From NCBI RefSeq assembly GCF_020805785.1, contig NZ_JAJGZV010000009.1, positions 114,984 to 178,983 on the forward strand: a stretch of DNA of 64,000 nucleotides, written 5' to 3'. The position numbers and the translations under genes were made by a program. Below the pieces are notes generated by a model, which was given only the letters and a program-made list of their open reading frames with translations, was not told the origin of the DNA and searched no databases. The DNA comes from Flavobacterium chungbukense. Lineage in GTDB: Bacteria; Bacteroidota; Bacteroidia; Flavobacteriales; Flavobacteriaceae. Positions 7,603 to 15,577 of the stretch are shown piece by piece. The stretch's first letter is position 1, and every line of letters starts with the position of its first letter.

Positions 7603-8223
7603 TTATCTAATACTATCGTGCGAATGAGTTTGCACGCCGTTATTCCATAAAGTAAGAATGTCTGTTGCAACAGCAGCGCCACTTCCGGCGGCAATTGCCA
7701 ATTGACTTCTCCATCCTGCCAAAGTTCCAATTGCATAAATGCCATCAGCAACTTTATGATCTTCATTTTTAAGTTGAATACGTTGTTTTTCTGGAAGTGC
7801 TTTTTTGTGAGGTTCAACAAATTGCATTAAACCTTCAATGTCAAAAGTATTTGCAGAACCAATTCCCACAACGATGTTTTTTGTTTTGTAAGAATTTTTG
7901 TTGGTAACTACAGTAAATTCAGGATAAGTGCCCTCAACTCTAATTACTTTTTCGTTTGCAATTTGAGTAATATGCGGGTAAGTAGTCGCTAAATCCTGCG
8001 TGCTTTCTGTAAGCAGTTCAGAACCTAATTTTCCTGGTGTAATTCCGTAAGCGTTATAAAATATTGCCTCTTGTAAAGAAGAATTTTTCTGGTGGGTAAA
8101 AATTCCGATATTTTTGTCAGTAACAAATGCCTTGTTTTTTGCGGATCCTAAAACTAGAGCACAGGACATACCTGAAACTCCTCCGCCTATAATTAAAACA
8201 TCAAACATATTATCTGTTGTCAT
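7603..8223 (-). CDS. Short FAD/NAD(P)-binding oxidoreductase (thioredoxin reductase-like)
   Basis: A 206-aa flavoprotein-like protein. The N-terminal FDVLIIGGGVSGMSCALVLG is a classic G-x-G-x-x-G Rossmann motif for FAD, and the C-terminal ADGIYAIGTLAGW followed by AIAAGSGAAVATDIL matches the FAD-contacting end of thioredoxin reductase-like enzymes. At about 200 aa it lacks the separate NAD(P)H domain and the redox C-x-x-C, so electron donor and acceptor are unknown. Two starts are possible: ATG at 8223, overlapping the upstream small gene by 14 nt, or ATG at 8208, directly beyond that gene's stop. The second puts the Rossmann motif at the usual place. Confidence 0.78.
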   Translation of the reverse strand: MTTDNMFDVLIIGGGVSGMSCALVLGSAKNKAFVTDKNIGIFTHQKNSSLQEAIFYNAYGITPGKLGSELLTESTQDLATTYPHITQIANEKVIRVEGTYPEFTVVTNKNSYKTKNIVVGIGSANTFDIEGLMQFVEPHKKALPEKQRIQLKNEDHKVADGIYAIGTLAGWRSQLAIAAGSGAAVATDILTLWNNGVQTHSHDSIR

Positions 8224-8413
8224 TCATTTTTTCCTCGATTCTTTTTGAAATTCTAAAAATCAAAAGAATCAGAACAGCGCAAAATGAAGCGGCGATTCCA
8301 ATAAAAGCTACAATACTGTCTCCTTGAAAAGGATTTTTAAAGTCTAATAGCGTAATATTAAAAACAATTAAAGCTAATGCTAAAAGCACTAAGATTGAAG
8401 TAAAAATTTTCAT
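8210..8413 (-). CDS. Small two-helix membrane protein
   Basis: A 67-aa protein with two hydrophobic segments (FTSILVLLALALIVFNITLL and VAFIGIAASFCAVLILLIF) and a basic/acidic tail. No family recognised. It overlaps the start of the FAD oxidoreductase gene by up to 14 nt, so the two are translationally coupled, and a membrane partner or anchor role for the flavoprotein is a reasonable guess. Confidence 0.7.
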   Translation of the reverse strand: MKIFTSILVLLALALIVFNITLLDFKNPFQGDSIVAFIGIAASFCAVLILLIFRISKRIEEKMNDNR

Positions 8414-8517
8414 AAGATTGTTTCTGTTTGGTCTAAAATAATAAAGTAGAACTCCTTAAAAATGACTAAGAGTTATATTTTAGAATATTTTATGGGGTAA
8501 ATTTATAAAAATAAATT

Positions 8518-9096
8518 TTAGACAAACAAACCTTTAACATTAGCAGCGAATAATTTAACAGCAATTGCTAAAAGTATCACACCAAATGTCTTACGAACGA
8601 CTCCAAGTCCGTTTTCTCCTAACAAATTTTCGATTTTTTTAGAAGATTTCAAAACGATATAAACCAAAATGATATTCAGTAAAATCGCAATGATAATATT
8701 AATAGTGTGAAATTGAGATCGAAGCGATAATAATGTAGTCATAGTTCCTGCTCCTGCGATTAATGGAAATGCCAAAGGAACGATAGAAGCAGATCCTGGT
8801 TCTTCGTCACGGTAAATTCTAATTCCTAAAATCATTTCTAAAGCTAGAAAGAATAAAACGAAAGATCCGGCAACGGCAAATGAATGTACATCAATGCCAA
8901 TTAAGTTTAATAATCCCTCTCCAACAAAAAGAAAAACAATCATGATAGCACCGGCAACAATAGAAGCTTTTTCAGATTCTATATGTCCCACTTTTGCTCT
9001 TAAATTGACAATAATCGGAATTGAACCTACAATATCAATCACTGCAAAAAGCACCATACTAACGGTAACGATTTCTTTAAGGTCTATATCTAACAT
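8518..9096 (-). CDS. MarC family integral membrane protein
   Basis: A 192-aa inner-membrane protein with about six transmembrane segments. The signatures of the MarC/UPF0056 family are present: DIVGSIPIIVNL near the N-terminus and VPLAFPLIAGAGTMTTLLSL in the middle (the P-L-A-x-P-x-x-A-G-P/A-G motif). The E. coli homologue was once linked to multiple antibiotic resistance but that link was not upheld, so the function is unknown. Transcribed alone on the minus strand. Confidence 0.9.
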   Translation of the reverse strand: MLDIDLKEIVTVSMVLFAVIDIVGSIPIIVNLRAKVGHIESEKASIVAGAIMIVFLFVGEGLLNLIGIDVHSFAVAGSFVLFFLALEMILGIRIYRDEEPGSASIVPLAFPLIAGAGTMTTLLSLRSQFHTINIIIAILLNIILVYIVLKSSKKIENLLGENGLGVVRKTFGVILLAIAVKLFAANVKGLFV

Positions 9097-9237
9097 ATCG
9101 CTTTGATTTTTAAGGTTTAAAAAACTGCTGCAAAAGTAGTTAATAAAGTTAGGTGATTTTTCGATAGTCTGTATTTTTGTTATAAAAACATGTTTATGTT
9201 GTTAAAAAAGTGATATTTGTAACAATTATAGTTTTTG

Positions 9238-9357
9238 TCACAGAGTATCGCAAAGATTTTCCGCAAAGATTCACGAAGTAATATTCTAAAAAGTATATAA
9301 AAAAAGAGAATCTTTGTGAATCTTTGCGAGAAACTTCTGCGAATCTTTGCGGTACAT
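9238..9357. repeat. GCAAAGATTCACGAAG inverted repeat
   Basis: Between the divergent MarC and DUF3109 genes, CCGCAAAGATTCACGAAG (near 9263) is mirrored by GAATCTTTGTGAATCTTTGC and again by GCGAATCTTTGCGG (ending near 9352). This is an imperfect, multi-arm inverted repeat similar in wording to the AACCGCAAAGTTCGCAAAG repeat at 35982. Confidence 0.5.
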
Positions 9358-9378
9358 TTTTTATGTGCTTTCTTTGAC

Positions 9379-9386
9379 TATCTTTG
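9379..9386 (+). promoter_or_regulatory. -7 promoter element of the DUF3109 gene
   Basis: TATCTTTG is an exact TAnnTTTG match 28 nt before the ATG at 9415. The -33 position has only T-rich sequence rather than a clear TTG. Confidence 0.5.
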
Positions 9387-9414
9387 CACTTTATAAATAA
9401 CAGTATTTTATATC

Positions 9415-9984
9415 ATGTTTCAGTTAGGGAAAACTATTATTTCAGAAGATATTCTGGAAAAAGAATTTGTTTGCAACTTGTCAGCTTGTAAAGGGGCTTG
9501 TTGCGTTGATGGAGATGCGGGCGCGCCTTTGAATGAGGCTGAAACGAAAATCTTAGAAGAAATTTATCCGAAAGTAAAACCCTTTTTAAGAAAAGAGGGA
9601 ATTGCTGCAATAGAAGCGCAAGGAACTTGGGTAACCGGAACCGATGGTGATCTTGAAACACCGCTTATTGATAATAAAGATTGCGCTTATGTAATTTTTG
9701 ATGGTAAAACTGCGCTTTGCGGAATTGAGCAGGCTTACAATCAAGGAATCGTAGATTGGAAGAAACCTGTTTCTTGTCATTTATATCCGATTCGCGTAAA
9801 AGATTTCACGGAATTTGCCGCAGTGAATTATGATAAATGGGATATTTGCGATGATGCTTGTTCGTTAGGAAAAGAATTAGAGGTTCCAGTTTATAAATTT
9901 GTAAAAGAAGCGCTAATCCGTCGTTTTGGACAAGACTGGTATTTGGAACTTGAAAAAGTAGCAGAAGAACATAAAAATTCGTAA
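9415..9984 (+). CDS. DUF3109 family cysteine-rich protein
   Basis: A 189-aa cytosolic protein with ten Cys residues in a metal-cluster-like arrangement: FVCNLSACKGACCVDG near the N-terminus, NKDCAYVIF and ALCGIEQ in the middle, then VSCHLYPIRV and WDICDDACSLG. The C-x(4)-C-x(3)-CC opening resembles the YkgJ/UPF0153 zinc or iron-sulphur binding proteins. No enzymatic role is established. A second cysteine-cluster protein is at 60894-61388. Confidence 0.85.
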   Translation: MFQLGKTIISEDILEKEFVCNLSACKGACCVDGDAGAPLNEAETKILEEIYPKVKPFLRKEGIAAIEAQGTWVTGTDGDLETPLIDNKDCAYVIFDGKTALCGIEQAYNQGIVDWKKPVSCHLYPIRVKDFTEFAAVNYDKWDICDDACSLGKELEVPVYKFVKEALIRRFGQDWYLELEKVAEEHKNS

Positions 9985-10319
9985 AATCAGCATTCAAAAT
10001 TATAGTCATTTTGACTACTTCTTTTAACTCAAAAAAATAAAGTTTTAGCTCAAAAAAAACTTTTTAAAACTATTTGTAATTTCTTGCTTTTTATTTCAAA
10101 AAGTCTATATTTTACAGGGCTTCAAGCTATAATTGTTTGATTTAAATGCTTCATTTACAGTAAATTGATTATTGTGTGAAAAATGTTTCAAAAATTTAAC
10201 GTTGTTAAAAACTACATCAAATTGTGAATAAGTTTGACTTTCATTTTTGACGTTAATTGACAATCTTTGTAGTCTACTGAATCAGTAAAAATTCAATAAA
10301 AAAATTAACAGAATCTGTC
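9985..10319. promoter_or_regulatory. Regulatory region upstream of nrdB
   Basis: A 335-nt AT-rich spacer with no coding potential. The complement of 10223-10231 reads TTATTCACA, a match to the general DnaA-box consensus. Closer to the gene, TTTTTGACG and then GACAATCTTTG near 10262-10270 look like a sigma-A promoter with an imperfect -7 element. No paired NrdR boxes could be made out. Confidence 0.35.
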
Positions 10320-11297
10320 ATGTCACAAATCGAACCAATATTACAAGAAAATAAAAACCGTTTCGTTATTTTTCCGATTAAACATCATGATATTTGGGAA
10401 TGGTACAAAAAGATGGAAGCAAGTTTTTGGACTGCCGAAGAAATCGACTTGCACCAAGATTTGACAGACTGGAATAATAAATTGAATGACGACGAAAGAT
10501 ACTTCATCAAGCATATTTTAGCATTCTTTGCAGCTTCTGACGGAATTGTAAATGAAAACTTGGCTGAGAACTTTGTAAACGAAGTGCAATATGCTGAAGC
10601 AAAATTTTTCTACGGATTTCAAATCATGATGGAGAATATTCACAGTGAGACATATTCTTTGTTGATTGATACGTATGTAAAAGACGAAGCTGAAAAAACA
10701 GAATTGTTTAATGCTTTGGAAGTTTTTCCTGCAATTGCTAAAAAAGCAGAATGGGCTTTAAAATGGATCGAGTCTGATTCGTTTGCTGAAAGACTTATTG
10801 CTTTTGCTGCCGTTGAAGGAATCTTTTTCTCAGGTGCTTTCTGCTCAATTTATTGGTTGAAAAAACGTGGTTTAATGCCAGGTTTAACATTCTCTAATGA
10901 GTTGATTTCTCGTGACGAAGGCGTACATTGTGATTTTGCAGTTCACTTGCACAATCATCATTTGGTAAACAAAGTGCCAAAAGAAAGAATTAAAGAAATC
11001 ATTGTTGATGCTTTAGATATCGAAAGACAGTTTGTAACAGAATCTCTTCCGGTAAGTTTAATTGGTATGAACGCGACTTTAATGACACAATATTTAGAGT
11101 TCGTTGCTGATAGATTATTGGTGGAACTAGGTTGTGAACGAGTGTATGGATCAGCGAATCCATTCGATTTCATGGACATGATTTCTCTTCAAGGAAAAAC
11201 TAATTTCTTTGAAAAACGTGTTGCAGAGTATCAAAAATCTGGTGTGATGAACACCGATAGCGATGCTCAGAAAATTTCATTCGATGCAGATTTTTAG
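10320..11297 (+). CDS. nrdB: Ribonucleoside-diphosphate reductase beta subunit (class Ia type)
   Basis: The radical-generating small subunit of ribonucleotide reductase, 325 aa. The di-iron/tyrosyl site is legible: ENIHSETY aligns with the E. coli E115/H118/Y122 block and gives Glu105, His108 and the radical Tyr112. The second ligand set lies in AVEGIFFSG and SRDEGVHCDFAVH. It pairs with NrdA encoded downstream, unusually separated by 265 nt. The start ATG follows a plausible promoter and agrees with the family N-terminus. Confidence 0.96.
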   Translation: MSQIEPILQENKNRFVIFPIKHHDIWEWYKKMEASFWTAEEIDLHQDLTDWNNKLNDDERYFIKHILAFFAASDGIVNENLAENFVNEVQYAEAKFFYGFQIMMENIHSETYSLLIDTYVKDEAEKTELFNALEVFPAIAKKAEWALKWIESDSFAERLIAFAAVEGIFFSGAFCSIYWLKKRGLMPGLTFSNELISRDEGVHCDFAVHLHNHHLVNKVPKERIKEIIVDALDIERQFVTESLPVSLIGMNATLMTQYLEFVADRLLVELGCERVYGSANPFDFMDMISLQGKTNFFEKRVAEYQKSGVMNTDSDAQKISFDADF

Positions 11298-11562
11298 GTA
11301 ACAAAATACTTTTAGCGCCTGATCTTCCAGTAACGCTAAAAAAAGATTACAGATTTATTTTTTTAAGGTTGAATCTCTTTCCCCAAGTCGCAGGTTCAAT
11401 AGCATTTTTTGACGCATTTAAATTCGATTTTCGAATTTGAAACGAGTAACTATTGAGAATTTGGTAATTCTCTAAAATTAATTTAAAAACACGCAATGTT
11501 TAAGTGCCAGAGCTCGTTCTCTAAGTACTTTCATTTTTTCAATAACTATAAAAGGTAAGCTT
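11298..11562 (+). other. 265-nt nrdB-nrdA spacer
   Basis: No ORF of note. A short hairpin (AGCG at about 11312 with CGCT at about 11335) followed by an A-run, and an inverted A/T-rich motif around AAATTCGATTTTCGAATTTG near 11421, are the only structures seen. It may hold an attenuating hairpin or a second promoter setting NrdA relative to NrdB, but nothing identifies a known riboswitch. Confidence 0.3.
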
Positions 11563-13956
11563 ATGTATGTAGTAAAAAGAGATGGCCACAGAGAGCCCGT
11601 AATGTTTGATAAGATTACAGAAAGAATCAAAAAGTTGTGTTACGGCTTAAATGAACTTGTTGATCCGGTAAAGGTAGCCATGAGAGTTATCGAAGGATTA
11701 TATGATGGGGTTTCTACTTCTGAATTGGATAATCTTGCAGCAGAAACAGCGGCTTCAATGACTATTGCGCATCCAGATTATGCACAATTGGCAGCGCGTG
11801 TGGCAATTTCAAATCTACATTCAAATACTAAAAAATCTTTCTCAGAAACGATGAAAGATATGTATCACTACGTAAATCCAAGAAACGGTCAAGACGCGCC
11901 GTTAATTGCTGATGACGTATTTAAAGTGATTCAGGAAAATGCTGCTTTTTTAGATTCTCATATCATTTATACAAGAGATTTTAATTACGATTACTTTGGT
12001 TTCAAAACCTTAGAGCGTTCTTATCTTCTTAAAATAAACGGAAAAATCGTAGAAAGACCACAACATATGTTGATGCGTGTTTCGGTTGGTATTCACTTAG
12101 ACGATTTAAAATCGGTAATTGAAACGTACGATTTAATGTCTAAAAAGTTCTTTACGCACGCAACGCCAACGTTGTTTAATGCTGGAACTCCAAAACCGCA
12201 AATGTCTTCTTGTTTCCTTTTGGCAATGCAAGATGATAGTATTGATGGAATTTACGATACCTTAAAACAAACAGCAAAAATCTCGCAATCGGCAGGAGGA
12301 ATCGGACTTTCTATTCATAACGTTCGTGCAACTGGATCTTATATTCGCGGTACAAACGGAACTTCAAACGGAATTGTTCCGATGTTGAGAGTTTTCAACG
12401 ATACCGCTCGTTATGTAGATCAAGGTGGTGGAAAACGTAAAGGAAGTTTTGCGATTTACATCGAAACTTGGCATGCTGACATCTTTGATTTCTTAGATTT
12501 AAAGAAAAATACAGGAAAAGAAGAAATGCGTGCAAGAGATTTATTCTTTGCTATGTGGACTTCAGATTTGTTCATGAAACGTGTTCAGGAAGATACAACT
12601 TGGACTTTAATGTGTCCGAACGAATGTCCAGGCTTGTATGATGTTTATGGAGATGAATTCGAAGCATTATACACAGATTACGAATTTAGAGGAAAAGGAA
12701 GAAAAACAATCCGTGCTCGTGAATTATGGGAGAAAATCCTTGAATCACAAATCGAGACTGGAACACCATATATGTTGTACAAAGATGCAGCAAACCGTAA
12801 ATCGAATCACAAGAATTTAGGAACTATCCGTTCTTCTAACTTGTGTACAGAGATTATGGAGTTTACATCTAAAGACGAAATCGCAGTTTGTAACTTGGCT
12901 TCTATTTCGTTGCCAATGTTCATCGAAAACGGACAATTTGATCACCAAGCACTTTACAATGTTACAAAACGTGTAACTCGTAACTTGAACAAAGTAATCG
13001 ACAGAAACTACTATCCAGTTCAAGAAGCAGAAAACTCTAACATGCGTCACCGTCCGGTTGGTTTAGGTGTTCAAGGTTTAGCAGATGCTTTTATTATGTT
13101 GCGTATGCCGTTTACAAGTGATGAGGCTAAAAAATTAAACCAAGAAATTTTCGAAACTTTATACTTCGCTGCCGTAACCGCTTCTATGGAAATGGCAAAA
13201 GAAGAAGGGCCATATTCTACATTTGCAGGTTCGCCAATGTCACAAGGAGAGTTCCAATACAATATGTGGGGAATGAAAGATGAAGAATTATCTGGTCGTT
13301 GGGACTGGGCTTCATTAAGAAAAGAAGTGGTTGAGCATGGAGTTCGTAACTCATTGTTAGTGGCGCCAATGCCAACTGCATCAACTTCACAAATTCTTGG
13401 AAACAACGAAGCTTTCGAGCCTTATACATCAAATATTTACACACGTCGTGTATTGTCTGGAGAGTTCATCGTAGTAAACAAACACTTACTTCACGATTTA
13501 GTAGACAGAGGTTTATGGAACGAAACATTGAAGCAAGAAATCATGCGTCATAACGGATCTGTTCAAAACATTGATGTGATTCCGCAAGACCTAAAAGAAT
13601 TATACAAAACAGTTTGGGAAATGTCGATGAAAGATATTATCGATATGTCTCGTCAGAGAGGTTATTTTATTGACCAGTCTCAATCGTTGAACTTGTTCAT
13701 GCAAGATGCAAACTATTCTAAACTAACGTCAATGCATTTCTACGCTTGGCAGTCAGGTTTGAAAACGGGAATGTATTACCTAAGAACAAAAGCGGCTGTA
13801 GATGCGATTAAATTTACATTAAACAACGATAAAAAAGAAGAAACAGCTCCAGCATTAGTTGCAGAAACAGAGGAAATTAGTGTTGAGGATTATAAAGCAA
13901 TGCTTTTAAAAGCACAAGCTGCAGGTCCTGAAGATTGTGAGATGTGTGGGTCTTAA
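11563..13956 (+). CDS. nrdA: Ribonucleoside-diphosphate reductase alpha subunit (class Ia)
   Basis: The catalytic large subunit, 797 aa, reducing ribonucleoside diphosphates to deoxyribonucleotides. An N-terminal ATP-cone (about residues 1-90, starting MYVVKRDGHREPV) provides allosteric activity control. Active-site motifs are visible: PQMSSCFLLAM (redox Cys), SSNLCTEIMEF and EIAVCNLASISLP (radical and redox Cys region), the paired tyrosines in GMYYLRTKAA for radical transfer, and the C-terminal shuttle CEMCGS. An ATP cone means overall dATP inhibition is likely. A terminator follows at 14002. Confidence 0.97.
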   Translation: MYVVKRDGHREPVMFDKITERIKKLCYGLNELVDPVKVAMRVIEGLYDGVSTSELDNLAAETAASMTIAHPDYAQLAARVAISNLHSNTKKSFSETMKDMYHYVNPRNGQDAPLIADDVFKVIQENAAFLDSHIIYTRDFNYDYFGFKTLERSYLLKINGKIVERPQHMLMRVSVGIHLDDLKSVIETYDLMSKKFFTHATPTLFNAGTPKPQMSSCFLLAMQDDSIDGIYDTLKQTAKISQSAGGIGLSIHNVRATGSYIRGTNGTSNGIVPMLRVFNDTARYVDQGGGKRKGSFAIYIETWHADIFDFLDLKKNTGKEEMRARDLFFAMWTSDLFMKRVQEDTTWTLMCPNECPGLYDVYGDEFEALYTDYEFRGKGRKTIRARELWEKILESQIETGTPYMLYKDAANRKSNHKNLGTIRSSNLCTEIMEFTSKDEIAVCNLASISLPMFIENGQFDHQALYNVTKRVTRNLNKVIDRNYYPVQEAENSNMRHRPVGLGVQGLADAFIMLRMPFTSDEAKKLNQEIFETLYFAAVTASMEMAKEEGPYSTFAGSPMSQGEFQYNMWGMKDEELSGRWDWASLRKEVVEHGVRNSLLVAPMPTASTSQILGNNEAFEPYTSNIYTRRVLSGEFIVVNKHLLHDLVDRGLWNETLKQEIMRHNGSVQNIDVIPQDLKELYKTVWEMSMKDIIDMSRQRGYFIDQSQSLNLFMQDANYSKLTSMHFYAWQSGLKTGMYYLRTKAAVDAIKFTLNNDKKEETAPALVAETEEISVEDYKAMLLKAQAAGPEDCEMCGS

Positions 13957-14001
13957 TGATTTTAGAATTTAGATCTGAGATTTTAGATTTTTAAAATATG
14001 A

Positions 14002-14034
14002 AAAGCAGTTATTGTAATGATAGCTGCTTTTTTT
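14002..14034 (+). terminator. nrdA terminator
   Basis: AAAGCAGTTAT (14002-14012) pairs with ATAGCTGCTTT (14020-14030), with one G-U pair and a 7-nt loop, followed by a T-run, 46 nt after the nrdA stop. Confidence 0.8.
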
Positions 14035-14076
14035 ATTCTATATTTGGTTTTTTTAATAGTAAAAATAATACAAAAT

Positions 14077-14337
14077 ATGAAATCGGAAATTAAAGATTAT
14101 AGTCAGATTGCGCAGTAATTAAAAGAAGAATATTCAAAACTATCAGATTTTGAAATTTTATCATTAGCGATTCAAATACAAAGAAATCAAATTTTAGAAA
14201 ATGGATTGGCAGTTAGTTCATCAGATAAACATCCTAGTACGTTAGAGGCTATAGCTATTGCATTAGGTTATGAAGGAAGTAATTCCGTGACTATTACTGA
14301 TGCTTTGCGAAATATTGCAAATAGAGAGGAAGTTTAA
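14077..14337 (+). pseudogene. Small gene interrupted by an in-frame TAA
   Basis: From the ATG at 14077 one frame stays open for 87 codons to TAA at 14335 except for a single TAA at 14116-14118 (codon 14). The product reads MKSEIKDYSQIAQ, stop, LKEEYSKLSDFEILSLAIQI, and on through HPSTLEAIAIALGYEGSNSV to NIANREEV. The continuous amphipathic, coding-like sequence on both sides and the Q-stop-L context suggest a Gln codon (CAA) changed to TAA. No ATG lies between the stop and the end of the frame. No family recognised. It lies immediately upstream of the HigB/HigA-like pair. Confidence 0.6.
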
Positions 14338-14367
14338 CTGGTTTTAAATATTTTTTGAATTGATAAG

Positions 14368-14397
14368 TTGTACTTTGGTGCAACTTTAATATATTTG
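14368..14397 (+). promoter_or_regulatory. Strong-consensus promoter just ahead of the toxin gene
   Basis: TTG at 14368-14370, a 19-nt spacer and TATATTTG at 14390-14397 match the Flavobacterium promoter perfectly. The first toxin ATG is at 14404, only six nt after the -7 box, so a transcript from here would be leaderless or nearly so. Confidence 0.5.
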
Positions 14398-14403
14398 TCA
14401 TTT

Positions 14404-14751
14404 ATGAATAATAATGAAAAGATTAGGTCTGTTTATTTCTTTAAAGATTATTTTAAAAAGTTTTTTGATAATCAAGAGGAAAAAGTTAAAGCAAAAATAA
14501 TCTGGATAATAAGAGTAATTGAATATGTTGAAAAAATCCCATCAACATACTTAAAACATATTGAAAATACAGATAGACTTTTTGAAATTCGAATCCAGCT
14601 AGGAAGTAATATATTTAGGGTGTTCTGTTTTTTTGATGAAGGAAGATTAGTTGTTCTGGCTAATGGATTCCAAAAGAAAACTCAAAAAACACCAAAGAAA
14701 GAAATTAAAAAAGCGTTGAAAATTAAGAAAGATTATGAAAGGGAAAAATAA
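14404..14751 (+). CDS. RelE/ParE (HigB, Gp49-like) family toxin
   Basis: A 115-aa basic protein matching the phage Gp49-like/HigB group of RelE-superfamily mRNA interferase toxins: helical FKDYFKKFFDNQEEKVKAKI, then LFEIRIQLGSNIFRVFCFFD (the R-I-Q-x-G-x-x-x-F-R-V-F-x-F core strand pair) and LVVLANGFQKKTQKTPKKEI with the basic C-terminal segment. I chose the ATG at 14404; a TTG-initiated extension to 14368 would run through the promoter. It overlaps the HigA-like antitoxin by 17 nt. Toxin-first order is the higBA arrangement. Confidence 0.82.
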   Translation: MNNNEKIRSVYFFKDYFKKFFDNQEEKVKAKIIWIIRVIEYVEKIPSTYLKHIENTDRLFEIRIQLGSNIFRVFCFFDEGRLVVLANGFQKKTQKTPKKEIKKALKIKKDYEREK

Positions 14752-15040
14752 AAATTTGGTTAGTATAGAAGATTTTGTAGAACAACATTACGGAAAAATT
14801 GGAACGCCAAAACGTGACGAGCTAGAAGCAGGTTATGAAAATTTTAAAATTGGAGTTTTGCTTCAAGAAGCGAGACTTCAAAAAGGAATGACTCAGGAAG
14901 AACTTGCTGTAAAAGCAGGAACAACAAAATCATATATTTCTAAGATTGAGAATAACGTAAAAGAAGTCAAATTTTCGACACTTCAAAAAATTGTAGAGCT
15001 TGGATTGGGAGGACACTTAGAACTTTCAATTAAATTATAA
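14735..15040 (+). CDS. XRE-family helix-turn-helix antitoxin (HigA-like)
   Basis: A 101-aa DNA-binding protein. The helix-turn-helix occupies about residues 40-95: VLLQEARLQKGMTQEELAVK followed by AGTTKSYISKIENNVKEV, the canonical Xre/Cro pattern. The N-terminal extension (SIEDFVEQHYGKIGTPKRDE) probably wraps the toxin. It overlaps the toxin gene by 17 nt and should neutralise it and repress the operon by binding near 14368-14397. Confidence 0.85.
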   Translation: MKGKNKNLVSIEDFVEQHYGKIGTPKRDELEAGYENFKIGVLLQEARLQKGMTQEELAVKAGTTKSYISKIENNVKEVKFSTLQKIVELGLGGHLELSIKL

Positions 15041-15048
15041 TTAAAATA

Positions 15049-15320
15049 ATGGATTTATTAGAAAAAGCATTTCATAATAAAAAAGCGTTTTACAATCTCG
15101 GTTTGGAATATTTTCATAATATAAATTCAGAGGAGTATCAAGATATTGAATTTGATAATATTGTTTCAAAATCAATTTCAATTTTAATTGATCATGACTT
15201 TATTACGACTCCTTGTATTGAAATCAAATTAGACTTTCCAAAGATGAAAAAAAGACTGGGAACTATTTTCTTTATGTTAATGAAAACAAAGAATTCATAG
15301 ATGAATTTTTAATAGTATAA
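15049..15320 (+). pseudogene. Small gene broken by a 1-nt frameshift, function unknown
   Basis: The frame from ATG 15049 encodes a coherent acidic protein (MDLLEKAFHNKKAFYNLGLE to CIEIKLDFPK) and then degenerates to a chance stop at 15300. In the -1 frame from about 15243 the protein-like sequence resumes: KKTGNYFLYVNENKEFIDEF, ending LIV at a TAA at 15318. Total length 272 nt fits loss of one base, most likely in the A-run at 15247-15253 or the AAA at 15241. The intact product would have 90 aa. It starts 8 nt after the antitoxin gene. Sequencing error in an A-run is an alternative. Confidence 0.6.
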
Positions 15321-15392
15321 CCCGTGGTTTCAACCACGGGAACACATGCTTTTCCATAATACGTTTCCCCGTGGTTGAAACCACGGGCTATG
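15316..15392. repeat. Paired REP-like palindromes, copy 1
   Basis: CCCGTGGTTTCAACCACGGG (15321-15340) and CCCGTGGTTGAAACCACGGG (15368-15387) are each perfect 9-bp hairpins, and the second is the exact reverse complement of the first. They are separated by 27 nt and followed by CTATG. A second copy of this two-palindrome unit is at 40308-40411. Confidence 0.85.
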
Positions 15393-15577
15393 TTTGATTC
15401 TGATTCTTTAATATTGTGAAAACAATATCCCCAAAAATTCCCCGTTCTAATTATTACCAAAGACTTTAAAATCTCAGCACCTCAGAATCTTAGTCCCGAT
15501 TAGCTATTGGGATAGTATCTTTTAAAAAATTAAACCTTTAAAAGAAACTAGAGTCTTATTGTAATAATTTCTGAACG

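Noticed and set aside
11385..11410. tRNA gene suggested by CGCAGGTTCAATAGC
   Set aside because: The T-loop-like word has no matching T-stem, acceptor or anticodon arms.
13071..13444. Two overlapping minus-strand ORFs of 75-111 aa
   Set aside because: They lie opposite conserved nrdA coding sequence and show no protein-like features or start signals.
15272..15460. Minus-strand ORF over the paired palindromes
   Set aside because: Its sequence is the translation of the REP-like unit and the end of the frameshifted gene.
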